The position numbers and the translations under genes were made by a program. From assembly GCA_026874595.1 (NCBI GenBank), contig CM049311.1, forward strand, positions 63,637,453 through 63,701,452: a stretch of DNA of 64,000 nucleotides, written 5' to 3'. Source of the stretch: Sipunculus nudus (lineage: Eukaryota > Annelida > Sipuncula > Golfingiida > Sipunculidae). The notes beneath the pieces were generated by a model that was not told where the DNA came from, did not search any database, and worked only from the letters and a program-made list of their open reading frames with translations. Below, one piece after another: positions 1 through 10,990 of the stretch (position 1 is its first letter; each line of letters begins with the position of its first letter).

Positions 1-3000
1 CATTGTTTTAAAAGCTATATCAGTTTAATGACGGATTTAACAAAAAAAGAAAGCTTCTGATCCATTCAACCAAATCTGATGAATAGGTAGGGCTTACCAA
101 AGTACATTAGTTTGAGATTTATATATTAGTGGTGTTGCAAATAATCAATTTTATTGATGATAAGTTATTTCCTCTCATAATTAATTAAATTTTTTGCATC
201 TCTGCATAATTGTTCACAAACAAATATGTATGCACATGCAAAGTCATATTATCCATGGGAAATCTAACCCCAAGGGATATATAAGAAGTAGGGGACACAA
301 AATAGCAAAAAGCATTAAAAGTGAAAACAAGTGTAAAAAAAAACTTGGTTGTTGATCTTGACCTGATCTTCGGCGTGATAATAAGTCTTATTATACAAAA
401 TATCTTTAAATAATATTTGAGGTAGAGTTTTATACAGCAGATTTCACGGTAATACAGAAGACATAATAAATAAATTGATTAATAATCCATCATCAGACAT
501 TTTATTACTTTCAATCATTGAGCATGAATATTACAGCCAATGCCTACCACTTATAAATATGAAGTACAAAAAAGAGCCTTTGCTTCTTTCTCAGAGTCTA
601 GTTTTTAAGGCGTTGTGAGAACTTTTGTTGTGTACTGGTAGCCCTTTTGCATCATGCAGTCCCTGAGCGATATTCTCTAGGGTCTTGTTATATTCATTCT
701 TAAAGGTTCAGGAGTGATGAGATTAGAATTGTTTGCTATTAAGATTTAGTATAATATTAATTCTGAGATAATCATAAGAGGTGCTGCAAATCCTGCTCAG
801 CTCATTAATAAGGTGTTACCACAAGGCTTAACTGACACATAAAAGAACAGATTTGTGCAAGGGAATTTAGCACAAGTCAGTATGGCCTGGAAGATGGGAG
901 GTTTAGTGTAATGAAATTTTGGCAAAGTTGTTCCAACCTATAATAGTTTTAATGAGAGCTGGCCTGCCTATACAATATACATGTGGAGTATAACTTTGGT
1001 TATTGTGATTGTGTTCCATAGTGTGGTTCCCAGTACCATTGATACCCATGTCACACACACATGATCAGGTATAATGACATTATGACAGATCAATAAGGTA
1101 ATAAATAGTCCCGCTTGCCCATGCTATGCATGCAACATGCTATGATGGGGGTCCCAAGCACAGTACACTGGTCATGTCCGTACAGCTGGGAATTCACCGC
1201 TTCAGGAAGTGTGACCAGGTTGCTTCACCGAGCCCGAGTTTATTTGAACTGGGAACCTACCTGTCATGTTGCAGGTAACTCGTCTATCACACGCTACAGT
1301 ACACCTGTCCAAATGATCAATAGATCACTCAGTCCACGCCCACAGCTAGAGATATCTGCTAACCTGTATCCTCAATCTCAATCATTTCCCTCTCCCCTGT
1401 AATCTGTTAAATTTACTCACCAGTAAAATCTGCAGACTGATCTCATTCATGTGTGAATTGATTCAAAAAGTACTTGATAAGTGAATGTGATGGAAACAAT
1501 TTAAGTTATTTGCTCTAACTCATATTTTCATCATTGCTGCTAATAACATTTATTTATATGACAATTTTCAGATACCTTAAAATCTTGCAGATAATTTAAT
1601 TGATCTCTCAAATAAGATGAGAGTGATTTTATTTTTATGAAAAATTAGTTAAAAATTTTTTGGGCCATCTGAACATCAGGGAAAAATATTACAGGTGAGT
1701 ACAGGCCTCACTGTTCAAGGTTGTACTCAAATGCATAAACTGTAAGGAAAACTTTTATTTTATCCTTGCAGATGAAAAGAATGAAGAGACAAACATTAAT
1801 AAATATACCATTCATCAAGAATAAATGTTCAATAAGGAAGGAGGAATGCACAGCCTAATTGGTTTGATTTTCAGGTTTTAGAAAGAGAAATTAGAGAATG
1901 GATAACAAATAGTTGTGTGGAAATAATTGTGAATTAAATACAAGAAAAAAAAAATGAAAAACAAACATTTATTATAAGCACTATAATTATCACTGAATAT
2001 TTGAAATTATCACTACATAATTATTTGAAAGTCTACTCTTTCAACAGTAATAGCCAACAGTGATAAAATGACATTAAAACCCTACAATTTGGAGACATCA
2101 TCCTGGCTCCAAATAGTTCGTCCCGCTCGACATCGACGGATTGGTCGGACATTCAAGTCACAGATTTGGGCTCTCATACCCTCATATAAGTCGACACCCC
2201 TAACTTATATGATATTTCAGGGGGAAAATTTCTCTGCTTTTTGCCAGTTTTAATGGTCATTGGCACAATTCACAAATTTAATACAGAAATGAACAGCGTT
2301 TTTGTGTTGATTCAATAATGATTGCATAATTTTAAATGTGATCATAGACATAGATGTAGTCATGATGTAACAAGGTAAAGTTGAGATCCCCATACATTTA
2401 ACATGGATAGTTGTTTGTATTGATATGGTTTACACCGAAGCTTAAAGCCACCATTAAGGTTCATGTTTTTCGTAAATTGTCAAAAGCAGCAATGAATTTC
2501 TGAGATGTCAAAAGTTGAAGCATTAATTCAAAGAAAATTTTCAATGTAAAGGAGGTTCCCTTAACTTATATGTTTTACTAAATTCTTTGTGTTGTTCGTG
2601 TCTTTTCATTGTCACACTGTTGCAAATAGCAGTTTAGAAATATATACTGTTCAATTATTATACATAACTGACATTTATTAGTCAGTCAGTTTACCTCAGC
2701 AAAAATGATTATTATAATTGTAAAGTAAGAAAATTTTACTTCAGATGCTCATGACACCCTGTTTGATAGCACTAAGATCCACACTAGATCTATTTCCAAA
2801 AATTTAGACTCTACCAATAGTCTTGATATTAAAGAGTAAAATGGAATGTTTACATATTGCTTAATGGCTGCTCTGTCTGTGTAAGTATGAAAAAGGGTTC
2901 CTTTTCCCAGCCTTCAGATTTAATGCATTCATCAAGATGTGCTGTAGCTAAAGAAAGATTTTTTCCTGACCTTGGCATTTTGCCTGTCTCCTCACAACAA

Positions 3001-3711
3001 TAGTACTTTTGGTATCTCGGCTCACTAATCAGTGGTAGTCATGCCATTTGAGATTGTGGATGCTTTCTGCACGAGTAAGCATTAGGAACTTTTTAGGTGG
3101 TTTGTTGGCGTGCAAGTAAGACATTATTTTTGTACTGAGGAGTACTCTTGTAGCTGTGAAATGGCCCTCTGTAATCTACAACAGTCGTAGGCATCTTTAG
3201 GAGCCCAGGTTTTTACAATCAGTACATACATACTGATGAACTAAAAAAATTAATATGCATAATTTTTTCCCTGACTTCCCTTTGCTTGTCATTGAGTGTC
3301 AATTCCTTTCTTGTATGTACCGTCACTGGTGCAGCAGTGATTTTACATCAGAAGTTTATTTATTCTTTGGGGAATTGAACCAGGAAATTGATGTTCCTAC
3401 ATCCTGCACAGAGGTGCAATTTCCTTTTTCAGTGTGGATTGGGAAAGTTGACAATAATTCATGTGAGCACAGGAGTGGTTGCTAATGTCAAAGAAGGAGT
3501 TACTGTAACAAAAAAATTCCAGAATTGCTTTAGGCTTTAAGAAGTCAGCCCTAGACTAAGTTCTTTCAGTAATAAAAAAAAATTTTAAAAGTTTTTAGGA
3601 TCTTGATAATCTTGATAATCTTGATTTTTTTACACCATGGGAATAAAAAGTGTTGGTTGTATACCTAATTGTTGTCTCCCCTGATGAAGGCAGGTTTCAT
3701 ATTCACCTGTC
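1..3711. other. AT-rich DNA without a supported gene
   Basis: I see no exon with convincing splice signals here. The longest open stretch (1115-1402, plus, 95 codons) starts at a weak ATG, has no recognisable domain and is treated as chance. Around 2115-2215 there is a short CpG-containing patch, and a related phrase (cttatatg) recurs near 2565, so a decayed repeat is possible. A small triplicated ATCTTGATA motif lies at 3600-3625. The sequence is best described as intergenic or intronic. Confidence 0.6.
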
Positions 3712-3809
3712 CTTGCAGTTTTGATGCCCATGCAACTTGCAGTTTTGATGCCCATGCAACTTGCAGTTTTGATGCCCATGCAACTTGCAGTTTTGATGCA
3801 CAGACATGC
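3712..3809. repeat. 24-bp minisatellite, about four copies
   Basis: The unit (beginning cttgcagttttgatgcccat) is repeated at 3712, 3736, 3760 and 3784. The first three units are essentially identical and the last diverges after ttttgatgc. The identity points to recent slippage or unequal exchange. No coding frame is implied. Confidence 0.9.
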
Positions 3810-5222
3810 AAGCTTTGTTATACTCAGTTTATGTTATAAGATGATATTTCCTGTGTAATGCAGGCCAACAATGTCATTTTATGTTCTTATACCAGTACTC
3901 AAGATTTGCCTTCTTTACTCAAGAAAAGCTGATTTAGGAGCACAGGTGCATGGACCGATCAATATACATGCAGGTGGAAAGAGGGCTGACCAGAGTTCAT
4001 AGTACATTAAGGTAAGGTGGTTGCCAAGAAAGGTGGCCGCTGTGAAAGTACTTGTCAATGGACTGCAGGAATGCCCTCCCAGGGGGCCAACAAACTGTTA
4101 ACTAGTTGCAGGCACTCCCCTAGATTTAGGTGTCAGGGTGTGTCAAAGGTCACTGTCCCTGTGTGAGTTTCAGTCTCAGGACGGATGTAGTTCTTGAGTA
4201 TGTAGGTCTTGACTCTGTGGGTGGGGCCTCTGGTCTTTATAATCAGATGCAGCCACTTATCTCTCCAGCTCGGCAGTTTTTCATCCCACCAAACGCAAAC
4301 TTCTGTGGACCTCTGTCAGTTGGAGTGTTTTACTTTTCAATGATTATACCCACAAGCTAGGTGCATTGTCATTTTGTGAATGTGGAGCATATTTTTTTTC
4401 AAGGTGGGATTCAAACTTGTAGTATTGCATCTAGGCACATAAGGTCAAGAGCTTAGATACTCTGATTGAATTTTAATTATTTATATGCATGATTAGACCA
4501 TCAGTTGGAAATCTTGGCCTGTTGAGATGCTGCTTACTATATATTATTACCCAGAGAAAGTAAAATGTTACAGTATCGTAGCCGAGAATGAAAATAGCAA
4601 GTTATACAACAACAGGTGCTAAAAATGAATGTTTATTCTGTGGCAAAAAATATGACAAAACCTTGCAGTTTCTGAGAAAATTGTTTTTTTTTTTTTATCC
4701 GCCAAGGATGGTTTTAACTATTCATGGCTTGTCCTGAAAATTGCAGGGACTTGTGTATATTAGAGACTTCATTCTTGCAAAGCGGAAGACCAGAAAAAAC
4801 TTATGATCTGGGATAAGAAAATCTGTGCCATGAGCATGATAAATGATGGTTTTATCACAAATAATATCAGACCTTGACAGGCTGTGCAATAGCACACTTG
4901 TAATACAGCAACCTGTGTTTATCTGTAATACCTGTAGCCATGACAACATGACACTCAGGCCTTCTGAAATAAACTGATAGGGCCTGGAGTCATGATGGCA
5001 GTCACAACAGAACGCCCATTCTAAGGGTCGGATCAAAATATTTCCTGTCTGGTATTATTTGGCATCACAGGCTTATAAAGTCGTATTATATGTGCTTAAC
5101 ATCATAGAAAAAATGTTGTTACACAAAAATAATTACATTTATTACCTTCTTTCATCACTGTGGCACCGATTCACGTAAAGCGGTACTTCTCATTCAAAAG
5201 TGAAGGTGTCATGGCGCGGTCG
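3810..5222. other. No supported gene
   Basis: The plus-strand stretch near 4130-4360 is open in more than one frame around a pyrimidine-rich stretch ending in ctctccag (about 4268), but no donor or domain supports an exon. The minus-strand 104-codon frame at 4722-5036 shows no domain and no splice context. A 12-T run lies near 4685. Probably intron or intergenic sequence. Confidence 0.5.
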
Positions 5223-5530
5223 TATATGTAAACTTGGAAGTCGGAAGCCGGACGCCGGAAACCAAGGAATCGTTTTATAAATAATGCAGTTTAAAGCATT
5301 TACAAAATGCTAACGCTTCAATACCGTTTTGTTTTTTCCACCGATAGAATAAGATCTTTATTATCATTTTGTGAAGAATAATAGTTATCCATTCTTTAAT
5401 CTGAACGTTATGGACGATTTTGTGCTCGGAAGCCATCTCCGATTTCAGGCAGAAGTGCTGGGATGTGATCCAATGTGTATAACTCAGAAGTCACAGAGAC
5501 GCACTGGTTTACTTGTGGTCAGTTAAGAGC
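5223..5530 (+). repeat. Left arm of the long inverted repeat
   Basis: The arm starts with a tgtaaacttggaag motif and ends near a second, similar tgtgtataactcagaag motif (about 5477), so each arm carries the same short motif at both ends in direct orientation. It is CpG-containing at its outer edge and AT-rich inside. Confidence 0.6.
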
Positions 5531-6163
5531 CACAGCCCAAATGCAGTTTCATTATAATTATAGTTGCATGCATATATTAAAATAGATTATGCATGATATT
5601 GCTTTTTATGCGTGAATAACACAAAACATGATACATAATCGGAAAACTATAAGTTCTTAATTTTTTATTCGTAAATTTAATATATATATATATATATATA
5701 TACATATATGTGATTGTATTTTCACGTAATATATTTCACCCTATCTAGGGCTATGTTTTGTGAAAATTATTTGTATTAACATGGGGATGGTATGGGAAGG
5801 GGTTAATTTTTAAAATATGTAATGTAAAGAGGACATTTTGAGGCACCTTAAACGAAAGATTATGAAGATTTTCTGTTCCACAACTATACTCCTACATGTA
5901 TTGGAACAATGTATTCAAACTGCAGGTTGTTGGGCGTTAATATTTATATTTCTATAACATTACGGTATAAATTGGAAAGTCCAAATATTCAAAAGTTCGT
6001 AACATGTTAATGTCAATGATGAAATGCGCGTCTATACATTTATAACTTGCAAAATGTCACTACTAGTATTTAAATGTAGTACTCGTTGTAAAATAATTGA
6101 TATGTTAAAGTCTTATGACAATCTTTGCATTTTACCGACTTTTGTGATCTGAGAGCGCACATG

Positions 6164-6312
6164 CAGACTCGGACAGCAGAGCACAGTGCGCGAGTCTGAG
6201 TATCAGCCGAGGAGCCGTGATATTTTTCACGGTCGATCCCACCCCGAGCTTAGCTCTGTGGGGAGACCGTGAATGACTCACACGGTACTGCGATGGGGGG
6301 GGGGGGGGGGGG
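6164..6312. other. Row of four perfect hairpins followed by an 18-G run
   Basis: Four self-complementary elements follow one another in 123 bp. H1 pairs CAGACTCG (6164-6171) with CGAGTCTG (6191-6198), with GCAC-A-GTGC inside its loop. H2 pairs CCGTGA (6215-6220) with TCACGG (6227-6232). H3 pairs CCCAC (6238-6242) with GTGGG (6258-6262) and GAGCT (6246-6250) with AGCTC (6252-6256). H4 pairs ACCGTG (6266-6271) with CACGGT (6281-6286). A run of 18 G follows at 6295-6312. The block is much richer in G, C and CpG than the surrounding element. Whether it acts as RNA, as transposase-binding DNA, or is a nested foldback insertion cannot be told. Confidence 0.75.
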
Positions 6313-8005
6313 AATGGGGATTCCTCGGTGTTATGCTTGCGCCCTCTATGGATGCACCACTGAATAATAAATATGGTATGATAAACCCTAATACGGCATT
6401 AAAAAATACAGTTATAAATTACGATGTCATTCAAAATAAAAACAGTAATATATTTTCCAAACGTTGAACAAATATGAAAATTCAATATATCCCAGTAGGT
6501 CATCGCTGGAAAAAATATACATGTATCATATACAAAACGAAATGTCCTTCAATATGTTAGAGTTCTACGATATTTAAACAAAAAGTTAAAATATATTTTA
6601 GAAAAGGGATACAACAGTCCAGGTAATATATAACATACTAATACATGTGTGATTATAAAATCTTATCGATTTGTATATTTAAGCAAATCATTTTTTTTAA
6701 ACTAAAATCAATTCTTTTTCAAGTTTTGACTCTTTCTTTCAAACTTTTTCAATCTTGATATTTACATATTAAAATTCACTCCTGATGTTTCAACATCACA
6801 TTTCAACTTCAAATAAATGGATATTTAATAATATTTTAAAGTATATTTGCAACTGATTTCACTCTCATACGTTATAATATGTGCATGATAAGGGCATGTA
6901 AACAGAATGTGCTCCCTTCAACTTCGGATTACTGTATAAGATTACAAGGATCTCGATAAGAAATTACAATTTTGAATGTAAAATCTTTAATAAATAACCA
7001 TATAGAATCTTTATCGACACGTAAGACATCTGGGGCTTCAAGTAAAAGTATGTCTAGAGGTGACCTGGTGTCTTAAAGATGCTACGGGATATAGGCATTT
7101 TTATTGAACCTGTTGCTCATCTTTATGATTCATTCCTTGAAATTCCACATAAAAATGATGACACCATGCAATAATGGAACCAAACCGGATTGATAAATCA
7201 AGTAAGATATTTACCGCTAAGATAAATATTTCAATTAAAAATATTAAATATTCCCATTCTACTTTTGCTGTATAGTAATTTTTTATCTTTATATAAAAAT
7301 ATATGCATCTGAATATTCTGTGTATACTCACTATTTTTATTTGATTCTTATATTTTTATGCTCAGAAACAAAATTAACCGGACTATAATCGGAATTCCCG
7401 ATACAGAAGTACCGTGCGATTTCGGACCTCCTTCTCTCCGGACTTAATAGTTGCTTGTATCAGGTTCTATAATTAAACAGAATTTATTATATCTTTAACA
7501 TTTGCTCTGTAACAATTTATTTTTAAACATTTACTGAACTTTTTTTGGCTATGCAAAATGTTTTGTTTGATGTTTTATTGATTTTTTAGTTGACGTATTT
7601 TACAAATATATATATATAAAGTATGAATGTTTGTGTCCTGTGGTTTTGCAAATTTTCAGAACATTAATTTGATGAATATTGTACCTAACTGCATAAAAAA
7701 TATCGATTATATATTGAATCGTTCTGCAAAAACAGAAACTATTGTTTTTTATATGATTGTAAAATGTTACAATCGGGATCATATCTATTTAAACATGTAT
7801 TGTGTATTTTTTTCTGTCAAGGTATTGTTAATGTTTGTGTTTATTTTTAATTTTGCAGGATACGTCTGATGAAATCAGTAGCAAACAAATTTTTGTAAAG
7901 CATCATGTATATTATGCTATTTTGGCAAAATTTCAAAACATGAATTGAAACAGGTTCCATTTACAGCAGGAACATATAGGGGAAAATATCACATTGCAAT
8001 GTGAT

Positions 8006-8007
8006 TA

Positions 8008-8078
<71 letters not shown>

Positions 8079-8079
8079 A
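8006..8079. repeat. (TA)n microsatellite
   Basis: An almost uninterrupted TA dinucleotide array with isolated G and C interruptions, inside the long-inverted-repeat element. A shorter TA array lies at about 5680-5703. Confidence 0.95.
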
Positions 8080-8382
8080 ATAAAAGTATGCAACCTGACC
8101 ATGAAATGTAAAATATAATTTGGCATAAAGAGTATTACATAATAGATAAGAGTTTAAGGGATTCATAATCATGATTAAATTTTTTGGTTAATGGAAGAGG
8201 AAAGGGTTTTTCAATTGATACATGATAAATAAAATGTTTTGTTCGAAACACCCTCGTTAAAACATTTACTGGGCGTTTTGTGGTTCTGTCAAATTAGCTG
8301 TTTAAGTCTCTATGATATTATCAGGGTAATTTTAAAAATATTATCAAATCTTTATTTTTTTTTTTCATGTTTCCACAAACAA

Positions 8383-8684
8383 AAAAACGGTAACAGCGAA
8401 AATATTGATGAGTAATTATATAATCTTGTTTTACAAAATGAAATAAAATATCAATATAATATATTATAAAAAACAGCATAATTACAAAACAAACTGAGTA
8501 TATGAAAAATATGTGATATTGAAGAAACTGAAAAAAAACAGTAAAAGCGAAAATATTGATGAGTAATTATATAATCTTGTTTTACAAAATGAAATAAAAT
8601 ATCAATATAATATATTATAAAAAACAGCATAATTACAAAACAAACTGAGTATATGAAAAATATGTGATATTGAAGAAACTGAAA
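8383..8684. repeat. Tandem duplication with a 151-bp period
   Basis: The sequence beginning gcgaaaatattgatgag occurs at 8396 and again at 8547, and the two copies are nearly identical through gatattgaagaaactgaaaa. The near identity indicates a recent duplication. It lies just inside the right arm of the inverted-repeat element. Confidence 0.93.
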
Positions 8685-8689
8685 ATGCT

Positions 8690-8977
8690 TGACACGTTTG
8701 CTGACGACATGATGACCAGTGCATTAGCCATTACTGGCTTCCGAGTTTTACACATGTTATTTGGACCATAACCGGGCATTACCGAGCAAGAAATAGTCTA
8801 TAACTTCCGATGGATAACTTTGATTTTTTACATAATGATAGAAAAGATCTTATTCTATCAATAAAAATGAAATGGTACTTTCTATTGATGTAGTAACATT
8901 TTAATTATGCTTCGAACATTGCTTTATTTTTAAAAAAATCCTTGCTTCCGACTTCGGACTTCCGAGTTTTACACATA
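8690..8977 (-). repeat. Right arm of the long inverted repeat
   Basis: Read on the minus strand this arm starts at 8977 with tatgtgtaaaactcggaag, contains gatagaataagatctt and agttatcca, and reaches a second tgtgtaaaactcggaag near 8735-8755. This is the same order as in the left arm. Confidence 0.6.
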
Positions 8978-8984
8978 GCCGTTT

Positions 8985-9030
8985 GGAAATCCCCTACCGG
9001 AAGTTATGATTCTCCCGCTGACAGACGTGG
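8985..9030 (+). promoter_or_regulatory. Probable core promoter with an ETS-type motif
   Basis: CCGGAAGTT at 8997-9005 matches the core recognised by ETS-family factors, a common element of TATA-less animal promoters. It lies about 80 bp upstream of a consensus splice donor (9088) and starts a CpG-containing stretch that stands out from the AT-rich surroundings. There is no TATA box. The transcription start cannot be fixed from sequence; shortly after 9005 is the natural guess. Confidence 0.45.
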
Positions 9031-9087
9031 AGACGAGTTTTTCGAGTAAAACCAGCCTCGGTATTAAAAACTGCTGCACGAATACAC
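9006..9087 (+). other. Probable 5' leader exon with a possible upstream ORF
   Basis: The stretch ends at ACAC|gtaagtaaac, a near-perfect donor at 9088. It is open from an ATG at 9006 (27 codons, starting MILPLTDVETSF). If spliced to the exon at 9159 that frame meets a stop seven codons later, so it would be an upstream ORF rather than the protein start. I therefore read this as a non-coding or uORF-bearing leader. The 5' end is unknown. Confidence 0.5.
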
Positions 9088-9162
9088 GTAAGTAAACCGT
9101 GGATGTAATAATTATTATTTTCCCCAACAGAATAACGTTACTTTTTGTCTTAACTCAGGAAA

Positions 9163-9337
9163 ATGGCAGTTCGAGAAGTAGATGAAAATGAAAAAGTAGT
9201 GTCAGAAATGGCGTGCACATCTGCACATACTAGAATTGATGCGAACCCAATAGCTTGTACTGTCACCCCATCGTCTCCAGTTCATCTAAAATCGACGTTT
9301 GGGGTGACAAGCTGTCGCTATAATACCTGTTACTCAG
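9163..9337 (+). CDS. First coding exon of an unidentified protein (58 codons)
   Basis: The exon begins at 9159 after a strong acceptor (ttgtcttaactcag). The ATG at 9163 has A at -3 and G at +4. Coding runs 58 codons plus one base to CTCAG|gtacat at 9338, so the exon ends in phase 1. The predicted N-terminus is polar and acidic (MAVREVDENEKVVSEMACTS), followed by a Thr/Ser/Pro stretch and a Cys-containing end (SCRYNTCYS). There is no signal peptide or membrane segment. A second acceptor-like site at 9130 would leave only a 43-bp intron and is less likely. I do not recognise the protein. The phase fits the exon at 54168, which would make this the start of a gene with a roughly 45-kb intron, perhaps as an alternative first exon. 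Confidence 0.6.
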
Positions 9338-10777
9338 GTACATACAAGATAAATAAATTAATGACCACTGGAATATGAAAGAAACCTAAGGGAGTGGTTA
9401 TGTGTGAAGGTGAAGACATAACTGATTAGTCTGTCTACCACAGAGTCAGCATCAAAGCCTGCAGTCAGGCTGCCTGATGACATGATTAATAAATGGCCCT
9501 GGTAATGATGGTTGGAGTACTGTTTAAGTGGATCTATCAAGAGTGCTTCGTCAAAATATCAGTTTTTGTAAAGGATGTTGTTGCTGTTCTTAAATTGTGC
9601 TGTTGTTGGGGAGTCTGTCACTGGCTGTAATTGTTTTGGAACTATATTCCTTATTACTTTGCATATTTTTCTTTGTTGATTATGGTTAAACATATATAGT
9701 AATTGTTTAATATAGTTATTCTTAAGGTATTTGCATGTTAAATATAATAATTATAATAATATATTATTATAATTTATGCATATACCTGTAGATCCACCTT
9801 TATTATTTTGTCAATTGTGGTTTAATTTATCTAACTACCCTGTTAATTAATCAATAGTTAATCATACATGCACTTGTTTATTTGATAACATGCTGATATT
9901 ATGGCATGTACAATTACATCTTTTAGTTAAAGTACATTCATGACTATATTATATGATTCATAAGGAACCTTTAATAGTCTGTAACATCACTACAGGGACA
10001 ATTTGTTATTAACAAGTGTAACTTTTTAAAGGATTTACTACATGGCTCACTATCTGTATGGAAATTGTGTCCATTTTTTTTCTTTTTAAAAAATATTAAT
10101 GAAGTATTCTTTTATTGTTTATATGATTTTAAGAATACCCATCCTTAATTGGCATGTTATGTTTACTGTGCACCGTGTAGATGATATATAGCATTTAAAT
10201 AATCGGCACTTATATGCTTGATAGCTGACTAAGCACACTGTAATAGCTCTCACTTTGATGTAGTATTTAATCAGAAGAAATCTCAGCCATCACTTAATTA
10301 TTTTCAGTCTGTTTCATCTGTAATCATCTCAGTTGTCAGGATATAACGTGATGGATCACAAGTTCATCCCTCCATCTTTAGGAAGCTTGAGATATCATTA
10401 ATGTGAAAGGTTTCCTGTATTGTAGTCAGTGCTGGTTTGTGCTGATTGATCTATTATTGAATAACCAGCACTTGCTGATCCACTCAGGTATTCTCAAGTC
10501 CATGCTGAAGGCATTGTTTTCACAAAAGCTTTACAAATTATAGATGCTTTAATAGTATTAGGAATGTCGTGATATAGTGGAATACTGTATTGGCATTATC
10601 ATATGTCTGTACTTATTTATTGGTGAAATTTAATCATCAGTTGGAAAGTGACATTCAGTGTTTTACTGTTTGTTTGGAAATCAGTTTTAGTTCTCTACTC
10701 AACTAAAATATACCTAATATGTATCATGTGTCATTTCATGCATAGTTATGTAGGCATAGTCTCATGATGAAATTGTA
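9338..10777 (+). other. Intron-like sequence
   Basis: AT-rich DNA downstream of the donor at 9338, with no exon-like open frame and no recognisable repeat apart from short AT palindromes near 9738-9775. Confidence 0.5.
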
Positions 10778-10990
10778 TCATGGGGGCCTGGACAGCTGAG
10801 CAGTAAAACGGCTCACTGTATCATGGGGGCCTGGACAGCTGAGCAGTAAAACCCTCGGCCTTCTCCTCTGGCAACCCAGGTTCATCCTAGGTGTTTCCAG
10901 TAAGAGTGTGTTGTAGTGGCCCGTCCAAGGTCTGTGGTTCTCTGGCTTCATCCAACTCTCTCACTATGATCTTCAACTTTATCAGTATCT
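10778..10990 (+). mobile_element. tRNA-like SINE with a duplicated head
   Basis: A 43-bp segment beginning tcatgggggcctggacagct occurs at 10778 and again at 10821. The second copy continues into aacccaggttcatcctagg, whose ggttcatcc resembles a pol III B box; cagctgagcagt upstream is a loose A box. The spacing of about 50 bp suits a tRNA-derived head, followed by an unrelated body rich in ctctctggcttc words. The tail is not clearly defined, so the 3' boundary is approximate. Confidence 0.45.

Larger units (their letters stand above)
5223..8977. mobile_element. Long-inverted-repeat element, about 3.75 kb, no transposase seen
   Basis: The left arm (from 5223) and right arm (ending 8977) are imperfect reverse complements over roughly 280-300 bp. 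The outer ends are a tatgtaaacttggaag-type sequence on the left and, read in reverse, tatgtgtaaaactcggaag on the right. Deeper in, the reversed right arm shares gatagaataagatctt and agttatcca with the left arm in the same order. The interior is very AT-rich, with TA microsatellites and only short open frames lacking any domain. I cannot define a target-site duplication beyond a possible TA. The simplest call is a non-autonomous DNA transposon or foldback element; two oppositely oriented copies of a smaller repeat is the alternative. Confidence 0.6.

Noticed and set aside
1115-1402. 95-codon plus-strand ORF
   Set aside because: It lacks splice context and any recognised domain, and frames of this length are expected by chance in six frames of 64 kb.
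3712-3809. Considered a CRISPR-like array because of regular 24-bp repeats
   Set aside because: The copies are directly adjacent with no unique spacers, and the context is eukaryotic; it is a minisatellite.
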